Assembly (NCBI GenBank): GCA_945928865.1
Contig: CAMENZ010000008.1
Location: 1-64,000 of the forward strand
DNA length: 64,000 nucleotides
From: an uncultured Clostridia bacterium
GTDB lineage: Bacteria > Bacillota > Clostridia > Peptostreptococcales > Anaerovoracaceae
Direction: 5' to 3'
Shown here: one piece after another, positions 46,363-55,596 of the stretch
How positions within the stretch are numbered: position 1 is the stretch's first letter
Layout: each line of letters starts with the position of its first letter
Made by a program: the position numbers and the translations under genes
The notes under the pieces: generated by a model
Told to the model about the DNA's origin: nothing
The model's database searches: none
Seen by the model: only the letters and a program-made list of their open reading frames with translations

Positions 46363-46853
46363 TTATAAAAACTGCACTCCTTACAACATTCTTCCAAGCT
46401 GCGCTTTTCTTCATCACATACTAAAGGTTTCAAAATCAAATTAGGTCGGATTTTGTTACCCATTAGAGAAATTAAAGCTGCTATTTCACATAAGGTTCCC
46501 ACAAATTCTGTATGCTGACCTGCCCTAACATTTCTCATAGTTTCTCTATAAAAAGCAGGGAGATCTTCCTTTTCAAACTTTTCATCATAATTATACCATT
46601 CACTAAATTCCGGCATATCTACAGGATTAAAAATCGGGCAGAACAGTACACAAGCATTGCACTTATTACAACCGCCTTCATTTATCATTGGAACCTTTTT
46701 CTTTCCTTCAAGAGCCTGAGGTTTTTCAGCATTTTCCAAAATCTGCCTAACCGCCTCATCTTCTCTATCAAACATCTTAACGCATCTATCTTTACAAGCC
46801 ACTACGCAAGCACTGCAGCCATTACAGTTCTTTACTTTATTTAACAATTGCAT
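46359..46853 (-). CDS. 4Fe-4S ferredoxin-domain protein
   Basis: 164 residues. The first cluster-binding motif CNGCSACVVACKDRCVKM is near residue 10 and the second CNKCNACVLFCPIFNP near 60, giving two [4Fe-4S] sites of bacterial ferredoxin type. The C-terminal third carries extra cysteines (LKPLVCDEEKRSLEECCKECSFY). It is larger than a plain ferredoxin and without a catalytic domain that I recognise. Encoded just after an ABC-F gene (3 bases apart) and coupled to the dynamin-like gene. It probably passes electrons to an unknown partner. Confidence 0.8.
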   Translation of the reverse strand: MQLLNKVKNCNGCSACVVACKDRCVKMFDREDEAVRQILENAEKPQALEGKKKVPMINEGGCNKCNACVLFCPIFNPVDMPEFSEWYNYDEKFEKEDLPAFYRETMRNVRAGQHTEFVGTLCEIAALISLMGNKIRPNLILKPLVCDEEKRSLEECCKECSFYK

Positions 46854-46856
46854 CTT

Positions 46857-48443
46857 TTAAGCCTCTCCTATATATTCATCATAAGTGCAAAGCTTATCTG
46901 TAAGCTTTCCATCCTTATCAATCTCCATAATTCTATTTGCTATAGTCTGTATAAATTCGTGGTCGTGGGAGGAGAAAATAACATTTCCCTTAAAATCCTT
47001 AAGTCCTTCATTTACAGCAGTTATAGACTCTAAGTCTAAATGGTTAGTAGGTTGATCCAATACTAAAACATTAGACCCGTAAAGCATCATCCTGGAAAGC
47101 ATACATCTGACCTTCTCTCCACCGGATAAAACCTTAACATTTTTATAAACATCATCTCCGGAGAATAACATTCTGCCTAGGAAACCACGCATAAAGGATT
47201 CTGTAGTTTCCTTAGTATATTGACTAAGCCACTGAACCAAGTTATACTCGGAATCATTGAAAAATGAGGAATTATCCAAAGGTAAATAGGAAGTTGTAAT
47301 GGTTATTCCCCATTTATATGAACCCTCATCCGGCTCCATTTCTCCCATAATTATTTTAAAAAGAGTCGTGTTAGCAATTGCATTTTCTCCAACGAAGGCG
47401 ATTTTGTCATCAGTATTGACTCTAAAGGAAACATTGTCTAAAACCTTAACTCCATCTATAGTCTTAGAAATTCCTTCTACTAACAAAATCTCCTTACCCG
47501 GCTCTCTCTCCATATTAAACCCTACAAAAGGATATCTTCTGGATGAAGCAGGAAGTTCTTCTATAGTCAACTTATCTAATAATTTTCTACGACTGGTTGC
47601 CTGCTTGGATTTTGACTTATTAGCTGAGAACCTCTGAATAAAGGCTTGCAATTCCTGAATTTTTTCTTCCGCCTTACGCTTTTGATTAGCTAAAAGCCTT
47701 TGAATAAGCTGAGAAGATTCATACCAGAATTCATAGTTTCCTACATACATCTTTATTTTTCCGTAATCTACATCTACTATATTAGTGCAGACTGTATTTA
47801 AGAAATGCCTGTCGTGAGAAACTACTAAAACCGTTCCCTCATAAGCCATTATGAAATCTTCTAACCATTCTATAGCCTTAATATCTAAGTGGTTGGTAGG
47901 TTCGTCTAAAAGAACAATTTCAGGATTGCCAAATAGCGCCTGAGCTAATAAGATTTTAACCTTTTCCTTTGCAGTGAGGGAAGTCATAGGCTCATATAGT
48001 ACATCTGCCGATAGACCTAAGCCCTGAATCAATCTGCTAACATCTGATTCAGCTTCCCAACCATTCATCTCTGCAAACTCCGCCTCTAGAGTTGCCGCCC
48101 TGATACCATCTTCGTCTGTGAAATCTTCTTTCATATAGATGACATCCTTTTCTTTCATCACATTATATAAATGCATATTTCCTTGAATTACAGTGTCTAA
48201 AACTGTAAATTCATCAAAGGCAAAGTGATCCTGCTTAAGAACCGACATCCTTATATTCGGCTTCATAGAAACATTTCCTGTAGTCGGCTCTAAATCTCCG
48301 GATAAAATTCTTAAAAATGTAGATTTACCGGCTCCATTTGCTCCTATAATTCCATAACAATTACCTTGGGTAAACTTCAATTCAACATCCTTGAACAAAA
48401 TCTGTCCCCCAAAGTTCATACTTACATTATTTACAACTATCAT
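46857..48443 (-). CDS. ABC-F family ATPase (YkpA/YbiT-like)
   Basis: 528 residues, two ABC domains and no membrane part. Domain 1 has an intact Walker A IGANGAGKSTFLRIL and Walker B LLDEPTNHLD, but its signature reads LTAKE (residues 156-160) instead of LSGGE. The linker between domains (about 230-320) is basic. Domain 2 has signature VLSGGEKVRC and Walker B VLDQPTNHLD, but its Walker A is GENAIANTTLF with Asn358 at the lysine position. ABC-F proteins act on ribosomes (translation factors or antibiotic protection). The two defects fall in the same composite ATP site. Followed by the ferredoxin gene after 3 bases. Confidence 0.93.
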   Translation of the reverse strand: MIVVNNVSMNFGGQILFKDVELKFTQGNCYGIIGANGAGKSTFLRILSGDLEPTTGNVSMKPNIRMSVLKQDHFAFDEFTVLDTVIQGNMHLYNVMKEKDVIYMKEDFTDEDGIRAATLEAEFAEMNGWEAESDVSRLIQGLGLSADVLYEPMTSLTAKEKVKILLAQALFGNPEIVLLDEPTNHLDIKAIEWLEDFIMAYEGTVLVVSHDRHFLNTVCTNIVDVDYGKIKMYVGNYEFWYESSQLIQRLLANQKRKAEEKIQELQAFIQRFSANKSKSKQATSRRKLLDKLTIEELPASSRRYPFVGFNMEREPGKEILLVEGISKTIDGVKVLDNVSFRVNTDDKIAFVGENAIANTTLFKIIMGEMEPDEGSYKWGITITTSYLPLDNSSFFNDSEYNLVQWLSQYTKETTESFMRGFLGRMLFSGDDVYKNVKVLSGGEKVRCMLSRMMLYGSNVLVLDQPTNHLDLESITAVNEGLKDFKGNVIFSSHDHEFIQTIANRIMEIDKDGKLTDKLCTYDEYIGEA

Positions 48444-48546
48444 ATTTTATACTCTCCATTTATTTCTTCAACTAATTATCATACCCTATTTTACAAGTTT
48501 TTGCAAGGGCAATGGGCAAGGGGGTTACGAACTGGGGATTAAAAGG

Positions 48547-49752
48547 TTATAAATTGCAACTCTCTAAAAAATCTATTGCAACCTGTGCCTCCCATGCACT
48601 GCCTCTAAATAGTACTGATTCATCTACATCAAATTTTTCGTGATGGTTAGAATAAATTTTACCTTCTGCCTCATTTCTCACACCTAAAAATCCGTAAAAG
48701 CCTCTAACCTTTTCGGTGAGTACCGCAAAATCTTCCGACGCCATCAGACTTTCTAAATGCCCTAAGCCTGCCCCGCCAAAAAGTTTTAGGGCGGCGGATT
48801 TTGCTATAGCATTAAGTTCCTCATCTTCATTTATTAGTGCAGGCAAGCCCAAATCACATTCAAATTCGCTTCGGCAATTATGGGCTAACGAAGTATTTTC
48901 AATAATCTCCCTAAGTTCCTCCTGCATAATCATTATTAAATCCTTTGAATAGGTTCTAATAGTTCCTTCCATTTCCACATAATCAGAAATAATATTATAC
49001 ATAGTTCCACCATTAATAGTGCCTATGGAAAGTACCAAAGGATTAAGAGGATTATTTCTCCTGCTTACATAAGTCTGTAAATTTGTAATTACAGAAGCGG
49101 AGGCAACTATGGCATCATTTCCTAAATGTGGTGCAGAACCATGAGCCTTCTTTCCATAAACCCTTATCTTAAACTTAGCATTAGATGCCATACGATTTCC
49201 TTCTTCCACAGAAATAAGGGGAGCATCTAAAGTTGCCCAAACATGAAGCCCTATAACTGCATCTACACCATCTAAGGCACCTTTTTCAATTACAGATTTT
49301 GCACCGGTTGTAACTTCTTCGGCAGGCTGAAATAAGAATTTTACATCGCCCTTTAGTTCGTCAACCATTTCTGTCAAAATCTTAGCAGCCCCTAAGGTTA
49401 TGGCAATATGATTATCATGTCCGCAAGCATGCATAACGCCCTCACTCTCAGGCTTAAAATCCAAATCCGTACATTCTGTAATAGGTAGCGCATCTATATC
49501 ACCACGAATCATAATGACCGGAACCTTGACGCCCTCTTTCTCACTAACCCCAGCCTTGCCATGTATAGTTCCTATACAACCGGTTAAATTTTCAAAGGTT
49601 GTAACTTCTATCCCCATGTCCTCCAGCTCTTTTATTATCATTTCAGTGGTTTTAAATTCTTCATAGCTAAGCTCTGCTATAGCATGAAATTCTCTACGCT
49701 TTTCAATAATATACCCTTCATATTTCTTAGCTAATTCAAATATCTTATTCAT
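48547..49752 (-). CDS. M20 family metallopeptidase/amidohydrolase
   Basis: 401 residues. The IAA-amino acid hydrolase/aminoacylase type: RREFHAIAELSYEEFKTTE, metal-binding MHACGHDNHIAITLGAA near residue 105, FQPAEEVTTGAKSVIEKG near 145, GLHVWATLDAP, and SLMASEDFAVL near the C-terminus. It splits amide bonds of N-acyl amino acids or related compounds. Stands alone between the ABC-F gene and the large adhesin gene. Confidence 0.92.
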   Translation of the reverse strand: MNKIFELAKKYEGYIIEKRREFHAIAELSYEEFKTTEMIIKELEDMGIEVTTFENLTGCIGTIHGKAGVSEKEGVKVPVIMIRGDIDALPITECTDLDFKPESEGVMHACGHDNHIAITLGAAKILTEMVDELKGDVKFLFQPAEEVTTGAKSVIEKGALDGVDAVIGLHVWATLDAPLISVEEGNRMASNAKFKIRVYGKKAHGSAPHLGNDAIVASASVITNLQTYVSRRNNPLNPLVLSIGTINGGTMYNIISDYVEMEGTIRTYSKDLIMIMQEELREIIENTSLAHNCRSEFECDLGLPALINEDEELNAIAKSAALKLFGGAGLGHLESLMASEDFAVLTEKVRGFYGFLGVRNEAEGKIYSNHHEKFDVDESVLFRGSAWEAQVAIDFLESCNL

Positions 49753-49910
49753 ATTCCCTAACCTCTATTTCTAAATTTATCATCATTCATCATCCATTAA
49801 ACAAAATCATCATACAAAATTATAATACCATAGCATAGGTCATTTCTCAATATTTCTTGAAATTTTAGCTCATAGAGCAAAAGTGCTAACAGTTCAAAAC
49901 CACAATAATT

Positions 49911-49947
49911 AAAAAAAGCACTCCTTACATTTTGCTTGAAGTGCTTT
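49911..49947 (-). terminator. intrinsic terminator after the 1798-residue adhesin
   Basis: Stem AAAGCACT/AGTGCTTT with a 17-base loop, ending on the minus strand in seven T residues, about 60 bases after the stop codon at 50009. Confidence 0.75.
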
Positions 49948-50008
49948 CTATATTTCATCATATTTTAATTCAAAGTTTAATCTCTCAATACCAATATGAT
50001 TTAACCTA

Positions 50009-53000
50009 CTACTTATCCTTTCTTGCTTTTTTGTTAACTGCTAAATACAGAAGACCTGCAGATACTCCTAATAAACAAAACCACAATTCATTGTCCACAT
50101 CATAGCCTGTCTTAGGAACAAGATTTCCATCTATTTTATCATTTGGCTTGCGTGGCTTATCAGGATTTAGTGGCTTATCTGGATTTGATGGCGTATCAGG
50201 TTTTGGCTCAGGCTGTGGATAAGGTTTCATTGGAACTTCACCTGGAACTAATGGTTCACCCGGAACTAATGGTTCACCCGGAACCAATGGCTCACCTGGT
50301 ATAACTGTCTTTTTAATTTCAACAGTATATGTAATAGCTTCCTTTTCAGCTGCACCGGCATTCTTTAATATAAAATCTAAGCCAGTTTCAAGCTGTACTG
50401 CCTTCCACTTGAAATCATAATTCTGAGCATTTCCCGATTCTGTATATGCCATTCCTTTAAAGTTTCCTTCTACATTTCCTGTAACCGTAAGCTTTTCTCC
50501 ACTAGGAATACCTTCATTAATTTTTACAGATTTTAATGTTATGTAAAGAGGATCTTTACCTTGTGTAACTCCCATCACATTATCATATAAGTCAGAGAAC
50601 TTATTATAATTCTCATTCTTCAAAATCATTGTGATCGTTATTGTCTGCCCCTCTACCTTCTGCTCTTTAATCTTAAACAAATCATTTTCTGTTAATTCAG
50701 CCACATTTTCAGTAAATATCATGCCCTTTGGAAGAGTGAATTTAGCTATGAATTGGCTGTTAACATCTGTTGTCTTAATTGATCTGTAATCTCCGGCATA
50801 CTTATCTTTTAACATACTAATCTGCTCTTTAATTGGTTCTACATAAAGCGCACCAACAAAATCAAGTTTTTCACCAGGTGTAACTAAGTGAATAGCTTCA
50901 TTCTCAGTATTTAAAAGTGCTCCGGATTTTGTTAATATATCACCTTTAAGATTATTATCTAATGAAATCTTCGATGGTACAACTACAGTATAAGTAATTT
51001 CTTTTTTCTCAGCTTCACTTGCACCCCTTAAGAAGTAGTCTAATCCTGATTCAAGCTGAACTGCATTCCATTTAAAGTCATAGTTTTCAGCTCTACCTGA
51101 CTCTCCATAAGCTATGCCTTTGAATTTTCCGGATACCTTACCCACAACTGTTAATCTGGATCCACCTAAAACATTATCATTAACCTTTATTCCTTTAACA
51201 TCTACATATAAAGGAATATCTTTTTCTGTCACCTTTATAACATCATCGTATAATTCAGAGAACATCGTATATTCCTTGATTAAACCCATTTTGATTATAA
51301 GTTCATTTCCAGTAATCTTAGTTTCCTTAATCTCAAACAGACCATTCTTTGTCAAAACAGGGACTACTTTAGGATCAACTGTCATTCCAACAGGAATAGT
51401 AAATTTAACTGTAAATTCACTATTAATGTTCTTAGTTTTTATCTTAGTATAATCACCTTGGTAACTATCCTTTAATTGCTTAATCTGATTTTTAATAGGC
51501 TCAATATCCAGTGTCCCAACGAAATTCAAAGTTTCTCCAGGTTGAACAATGTGTGCCTTTTCTTTTTCAGTATTTAATTCATCATTTAATCTTGTTAGAA
51601 TATCACCCTTAAGTTCATTTTCAGCTTCAATAGGAGTAGGAAGCGAAATTGTATAAGTTATTTTCTTTTTATCACCATTTGCAACTGTACTATTAAAGTA
51701 GTCAATTCCCGAATCTATTTGCTCAGAAGTCCATTTAAAGTCATAGGAATTGGTTGTTCCGCTAAGAGTTGTAGCAACTCCTACAAATTGACCTTTAACA
51801 TCACCGAAAACAGTTAATTTCTGAACTCCTGAAATATTAGCGGCAACTACCACTCCTGGAACGGTTACATATAAAGGAACATTATCCGCAGTTACATTTA
51901 TAACATCATTATATAAACTTGTAAACTTTTTATAATCTTTCTTTAATCCCATCCTCACAATCAATTCATCGCCGTTGATCTTGGAATCTTTGATTTCAAA
52001 TAAACTATTATCAGTCAAAACAGGTGATACATCATCTGTCACTTTCAAGCCCTTAGGAAATGTAAACTTAGCTATAAACTCACTTTTTACATTCTTTATA
52101 TCAATTGTATTAACATCCCCTCCGTAGGATTGTTTCATTAGCTCTATCTGTTTTTTAATAGAATCCACATATAATGCTCCAATGAAATCCACCTTAGCTC
52201 CCGGCATTACTATATGTGGTTTATCAGATTCAGTTTCAAATGAAATGCTATTTTCATCATTTTTATTTACAGTTAAAATATCTCCCGGAAGAATAAAATC
52301 GCCTTTTTGCGGTTTACTGTAGCTTAATGTATATTGAATATCATTGCCTGTCGCAGCTTCATCCTTACCCTCTGCATTTTGTATTCCACTCCATTTAAGG
52401 TCAAATCTCTTAATATTTTCCAGGCTTGTGAAAGCATTTGCAGAAAACTTTCCTTCTACTATTCCTGTAACTATGAATTTGCCTGATTTTTCAACTTTTG
52501 AATCATCAAACTTGAAACCATCTATGTTAATTGATATTAAATCATTAGGAATAGAAGAACTTCCGTTTCTACCCTGTCCTACTGACATAACACTGTCTTT
52601 TAGGGTATTATAGTCAGCATAAACTCCATTTAATACAAATTTCACAATTATTATGTTACCATTAGCCTTAACTTCAGATACCTTGAAAAGATTTCCAAGA
52701 CCGGAAACCTTTACAGTATCAACGGACAAGTTACTTGGAATCACAACTTCTGCAGGTACGGTCAGTTTAGCTGTAAATTCGGAAGCCACATCTCTTAATT
52801 TGATTTTCAAATCAGTCGGAAATATTCCTTCGATTACTCCCATTTGTTCTTTAATAGAACCAGTATCAACTTCACCCACAAGTTGGAAAGTTTCTTCACC
52901 TGCTATACTTTTAATTTTATTAGATATTTCTCTGGAATCAATCCAAATATCAGAAGGAAGTTCTAAAATATTATTTATTGTCTGAACTTTAGGATCTTCT

Positions 53001-55405
53001 TTCCACTTCAAGTAATATGTGGTGTCTTCTGTTATTTTAGGATTCTCGCCATCCTGAGGCCAAACCCCAAATATTGAATAATCATCAAATCTAATTTTAC
53101 CACTATTATCGAATTTTGTTCCCCAGTAAGTATTATCTGACAATATATAAGCCGGTCTTTTAGCCTTTGTATCAGGTTTAAGCTTATTATGACTCAATCC
53201 ATTAAGCAATGTTCTTAATGTATCACCGTATTTAGCCTCTTTCTTAAGAACTGCAACTTCCCCACCTGTATCTTCTTTCACTATCTCAAACACATTAGGA
53301 GTGGTCTTAAATACAGAGTCATCAGCAAAAGTTCCTCCATTTGCAGAGAATGCTACTTTATAAGTCAGATCCTCATACTGAGCATATAAATCTATAAAGT
53401 CAGCATCAATTTTTAACAGGTCGCCTGAATGATATACTGTTCCACTTCCATTAGAAGCCTTAGTCCATCCTTTAAAAACCTTACCTTTAACATCGAAATC
53501 AGAATTTGCCTTAACAATATCATCAAAATCTCTCACTTTTTCGCTGTTAGCGTCTTTATTTAAGTTTACAACATAATCTACACCATTAGAATTATGATAA
53601 ACAAGAGTTTTCCCCTCCCATTTAGCATAGACTTCCATATCTTTTGTTATGGTATCATCCCATTTAAATTCTTTTTCTGTTCCGTCAGCTTCTTTATAGA
53701 ACCAGCCTAAGAATTTTACACTATTTTTATCAGTAGGTGTTCCTGGATTAGTATTTCCTACAACATCTCCTAATTTATAACCTCTAATTGTTTTAGCTTT
53801 TTTATCGACAGTCTTACCGTCAGCAAACTTAGCATCTCCATTTAACAACTTAAATGTAACTTTGGCAGCCGGTGTAAATACGTGTTTTTCGCCGTCTTTA
53901 GATGCCTTTCCTACCTTATATTCATATGTAACACCACTCTTATTTATCGGATTAAGTACATTAATCGATTTGTCAGATAAGGTAAAATATGATAACCATT
54001 CGTTTCCGTTTGATTCTCCATTAGTTGGAGTAGTTACATTATAATTATAAGTTTCATCATATGCAACCAGATATGAACCTCCTGTAACTACATAAGTACT
54101 TCCTGTTCCTCTGTTAGCACCACCATTGTCCGCAGTTTTATCCTTATTATCGGTGTTTATAACACTGTCTCCGGTGAAAGATATATGAGCCGGACCATAA
54201 CTCTGGCCTGTACCGTATGAAGGAGTATATTTCAAATTTGTCGTTTCAAGAGTAGAGTTAATAAACTCCGCCTTAGCAGGTTTATAATTGATATTCAGAC
54301 CACCAGCGGTACTGTTCTTTATCACAACCTTTGAGTTCTCAACTAACATATACTCTGAAAGCGTTATTCTTGAACCATCACCTGTTAATGTAGAGCCATT
54401 TTTTAGATGTACTTTTCCTAAAATAGCCATTACCTGCTTATATGCACTTTCTCCATTAGCTTTATACGCATAAAAATCAGAATTGTCCAAGGTCATTACA
54501 TATTTTTCCTGAGGGTTGAAATAGTACCATACGCCCTTAGTAGTTAAAGATGTATTCGTTAACTGTAAAAGATTATATTGTTCACCATTACTCTTAGAAA
54601 CTTCTACTAAAATTTTACTGTTTATAAATTGGGAATCCAAAGAATATCCAAAACCTTTGCCACTACTATCCTTAGCAGAAATCTGAACGCTTTCTCTATC
54701 CTTATTTCCTTTAATCTGGCCTGTTCCTTGTAAATCAAAACCCATTCCGTTTCCGTCCAGCATATAAATACCATCGTTAATTTCAGAATTGGCCTTTACA
54801 ATAATAGCCGTTTTAAATTTAGACATACTAAGAGTATTGATTCCTGTGGTAATCTTCGCACCATTTGATAATATAATTCCATCACCATTATCACCTGCTA
54901 AAACAGTATTTCCAGCTACATCAAGAATTATATCTTTATTAACATTAGCAGCCTTAGCCACATCAAGTTCTTGGGAAAAATCCCCTCTAATATGAATCTT
55001 ATCTCCTGCTGTAGCCTTTGCTACAGCTTCATTTATAGTAGCATAAGTAACAGCTGTATCATCATTGATCCAAATTCCTTTTTCAGGAGCTTTCTCAGCT
55101 CTTAACACATTTTCAGTTTTTAGAGAGTTTTCCTTCTCTGAATTTTTAAGAGACTCTAGTTTACCTTCTTCCTCTTCTGCAGATTTTGCTATTTCAACAG
55201 TGTCCGGTGCCTTTTCACCTTCAATGTTACTATTCACTATTTCAGCATTTGTTAAAATTTCACTTGAATTGTTATTTTCTTCTACTTCAACTATATCACT
55301 TGAAGTAAAATCTTCTGATGCCATAGCTAAATTTGGAGTCATTCCCATAGTCAACATCAAAACTATTGACATCATTACTGCAATTTTTTTCAAATTCTTC
55401 TTCAT
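50009..55405 (-). CDS. LPXTG-type surface adhesin with beta-helix, InlB-like repeats and four novel repeats
   Basis: 1798 residues. Signal peptide (1-29). An acidic low-complexity part (30-110) is followed by a right-handed beta-helix-like region (about 115-430; many short turns such as ENSKVVIKNSTAGGL). Then come two or three InlB B-repeat (Listeria-Bacteroides repeat) modules with VKFLGWFYKEADG and KDMEVYAKW. From about residue 820 to 1695 four related domains of about 190 residues follow, each starting with a PGxKxDFxGxLYV-like strand and SIKxQI helix and ending YDFKWxxxQ. A tandem PGEPLV linker, proline-rich wall-spanning segment, VPKTG sorting signal, membrane helix and basic tail end the protein. 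It is wall anchored by sortase and probably adhesive. The four domains are not a family I can name. Confidence 0.9.
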   Translation of the reverse strand: MKKNLKKIAVMMSIVLMLTMGMTPNLAMASEDFTSSDIVEVEENNNSSEILTNAEIVNSNIEGEKAPDTVEIAKSAEEEEGKLESLKNSEKENSLKTENVLRAEKAPEKGIWINDDTAVTYATINEAVAKATAGDKIHIRGDFSQELDVAKAANVNKDIILDVAGNTVLAGDNGDGIILSNGAKITTGINTLSMSKFKTAIIVKANSEINDGIYMLDGNGMGFDLQGTGQIKGNKDRESVQISAKDSSGKGFGYSLDSQFINSKILVEVSKSNGEQYNLLQLTNTSLTTKGVWYYFNPQEKYVMTLDNSDFYAYKANGESAYKQVMAILGKVHLKNGSTLTGDGSRITLSEYMLVENSKVVIKNSTAGGLNINYKPAKAEFINSTLETTNLKYTPSYGTGQSYGPAHISFTGDSVINTDNKDKTADNGGANRGTGSTYVVTGGSYLVAYDETYNYNVTTPTNGESNGNEWLSYFTLSDKSINVLNPINKSGVTYEYKVGKASKDGEKHVFTPAAKVTFKLLNGDAKFADGKTVDKKAKTIRGYKLGDVVGNTNPGTPTDKNSVKFLGWFYKEADGTEKEFKWDDTITKDMEVYAKWEGKTLVYHNSNGVDYVVNLNKDANSEKVRDFDDIVKANSDFDVKGKVFKGWTKASNGSGTVYHSGDLLKIDADFIDLYAQYEDLTYKVAFSANGGTFADDSVFKTTPNVFEIVKEDTGGEVAVLKKEAKYGDTLRTLLNGLSHNKLKPDTKAKRPAYILSDNTYWGTKFDNSGKIRFDDYSIFGVWPQDGENPKITEDTTYYLKWKEDPKVQTINNILELPSDIWIDSREISNKIKSIAGEETFQLVGEVDTGSIKEQMGVIEGIFPTDLKIKLRDVASEFTAKLTVPAEVVIPSNLSVDTVKVSGLGNLFKVSEVKANGNIIIVKFVLNGVYADYNTLKDSVMSVGQGRNGSSSIPNDLISINIDGFKFDDSKVEKSGKFIVTGIVEGKFSANAFTSLENIKRFDLKWSGIQNAEGKDEAATGNDIQYTLSYSKPQKGDFILPGDILTVNKNDENSISFETESDKPHIVMPGAKVDFIGALYVDSIKKQIELMKQSYGGDVNTIDIKNVKSEFIAKFTFPKGLKVTDDVSPVLTDNSLFEIKDSKINGDELIVRMGLKKDYKKFTSLYNDVINVTADNVPLYVTVPGVVVAANISGVQKLTVFGDVKGQFVGVATTLSGTTNSYDFKWTSEQIDSGIDYFNSTVANGDKKKITYTISLPTPIEAENELKGDILTRLNDELNTEKEKAHIVQPGETLNFVGTLDIEPIKNQIKQLKDSYQGDYTKIKTKNINSEFTVKFTIPVGMTVDPKVVPVLTKNGLFEIKETKITGNELIIKMGLIKEYTMFSELYDDVIKVTEKDIPLYVDVKGIKVNDNVLGGSRLTVVGKVSGKFKGIAYGESGRAENYDFKWNAVQLESGLDYFLRGASEAEKKEITYTVVVPSKISLDNNLKGDILTKSGALLNTENEAIHLVTPGEKLDFVGALYVEPIKEQISMLKDKYAGDYRSIKTTDVNSQFIAKFTLPKGMIFTENVAELTENDLFKIKEQKVEGQTITITMILKNENYNKFSDLYDNVMGVTQGKDPLYITLKSVKINEGIPSGEKLTVTGNVEGNFKGMAYTESGNAQNYDFKWKAVQLETGLDFILKNAGAAEKEAITYTVEIKKTVIPGEPLVPGEPLVPGEPLVPGEVPMKPYPQPEPKPDTPSNPDKPLNPDKPRKPNDKIDGNLVPKTGYDVDNELWFCLLGVSAGLLYLAVNKKARKDK
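50238..50299. repeat. 18-bp tandem repeat coding PGEPLV
   Basis: Three-plus nearly identical 18-bp units (TTCACCYGGAACTAATGG) encode PGEPLV-PGEPLV-PGEPLV just before the proline-rich wall-spanning part. Such repeats are prone to length change by slippage. Confidence 0.85.
50320..52950 (-). repeat. four tandem protein-domain repeats inside the adhesin
   Basis: Approximate coding spans: 52950-52300, 52215-51640, 51558-50960, 50895-50320. Copies 2-4 are close to each other: (F/L)VGxLYVxxIKxQIxxxKxxYxGD, then NSEFxAKFTxPxG, LFEIKxxKI, YNKFxxLYxDVIxV, PLYVxVxGVKV, GxxxGxxYDFKWxxxQ and KxxITYTVxxP. Copy 1 is more divergent. Confidence 0.75.
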
Positions 55406-55452
55406 TAATATGTTTTCTTCCTCTTCATCTTTCTAAAAATTTCAATGTGTCC

Positions 55453-55481
55453 AGTATATTATGTAATAATTTTATTGTCCA
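55453..55481 (-). promoter_or_regulatory. SigA-type promoter of the 1798-residue adhesin
   Basis: Minus strand TGGACA (55481-55476), 17-base spacer, TATACT (55458-55453), 48 bases upstream of the start codon; both boxes match consensus at 5 of 6 positions. Confidence 0.65.
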
Positions 55482-55564
55482 CGCTTATACTTAAAATTCT
55501 CTAAATAAATATATTTCTATCACATATCGAACACATTTTGAATTATGTACTAAAATTTTTAATA

Positions 55565-55589
55565 TAAAAAACAGGTATATAAATGCCTG
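55565..55589 (-). terminator. weak terminator after the MATE gene
   Basis: CAGG..CCTG stem with AT extension and a minus-strand run of six T residues directly after it, 8 bases past the MATE stop codon. Confidence 0.5.
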
Positions 55590-55596
55590 CGATTTT

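Noticed and set aside
46512..46844. 110-codon frame on the plus strand
   Set aside because: Antisense to the ferredoxin-like gene, which has clear cluster motifs.
50238..50299. 18-bp repeats as a CRISPR array
   Set aside because: They are contiguous coding repeats in frame with the adhesin linker.
55065..55436. 123-codon frame on the plus strand
   Set aside because: Antisense to the N-terminal low-complexity part of the adhesin, Ser/Phe-rich as expected of a shadow, and no ribosome site.
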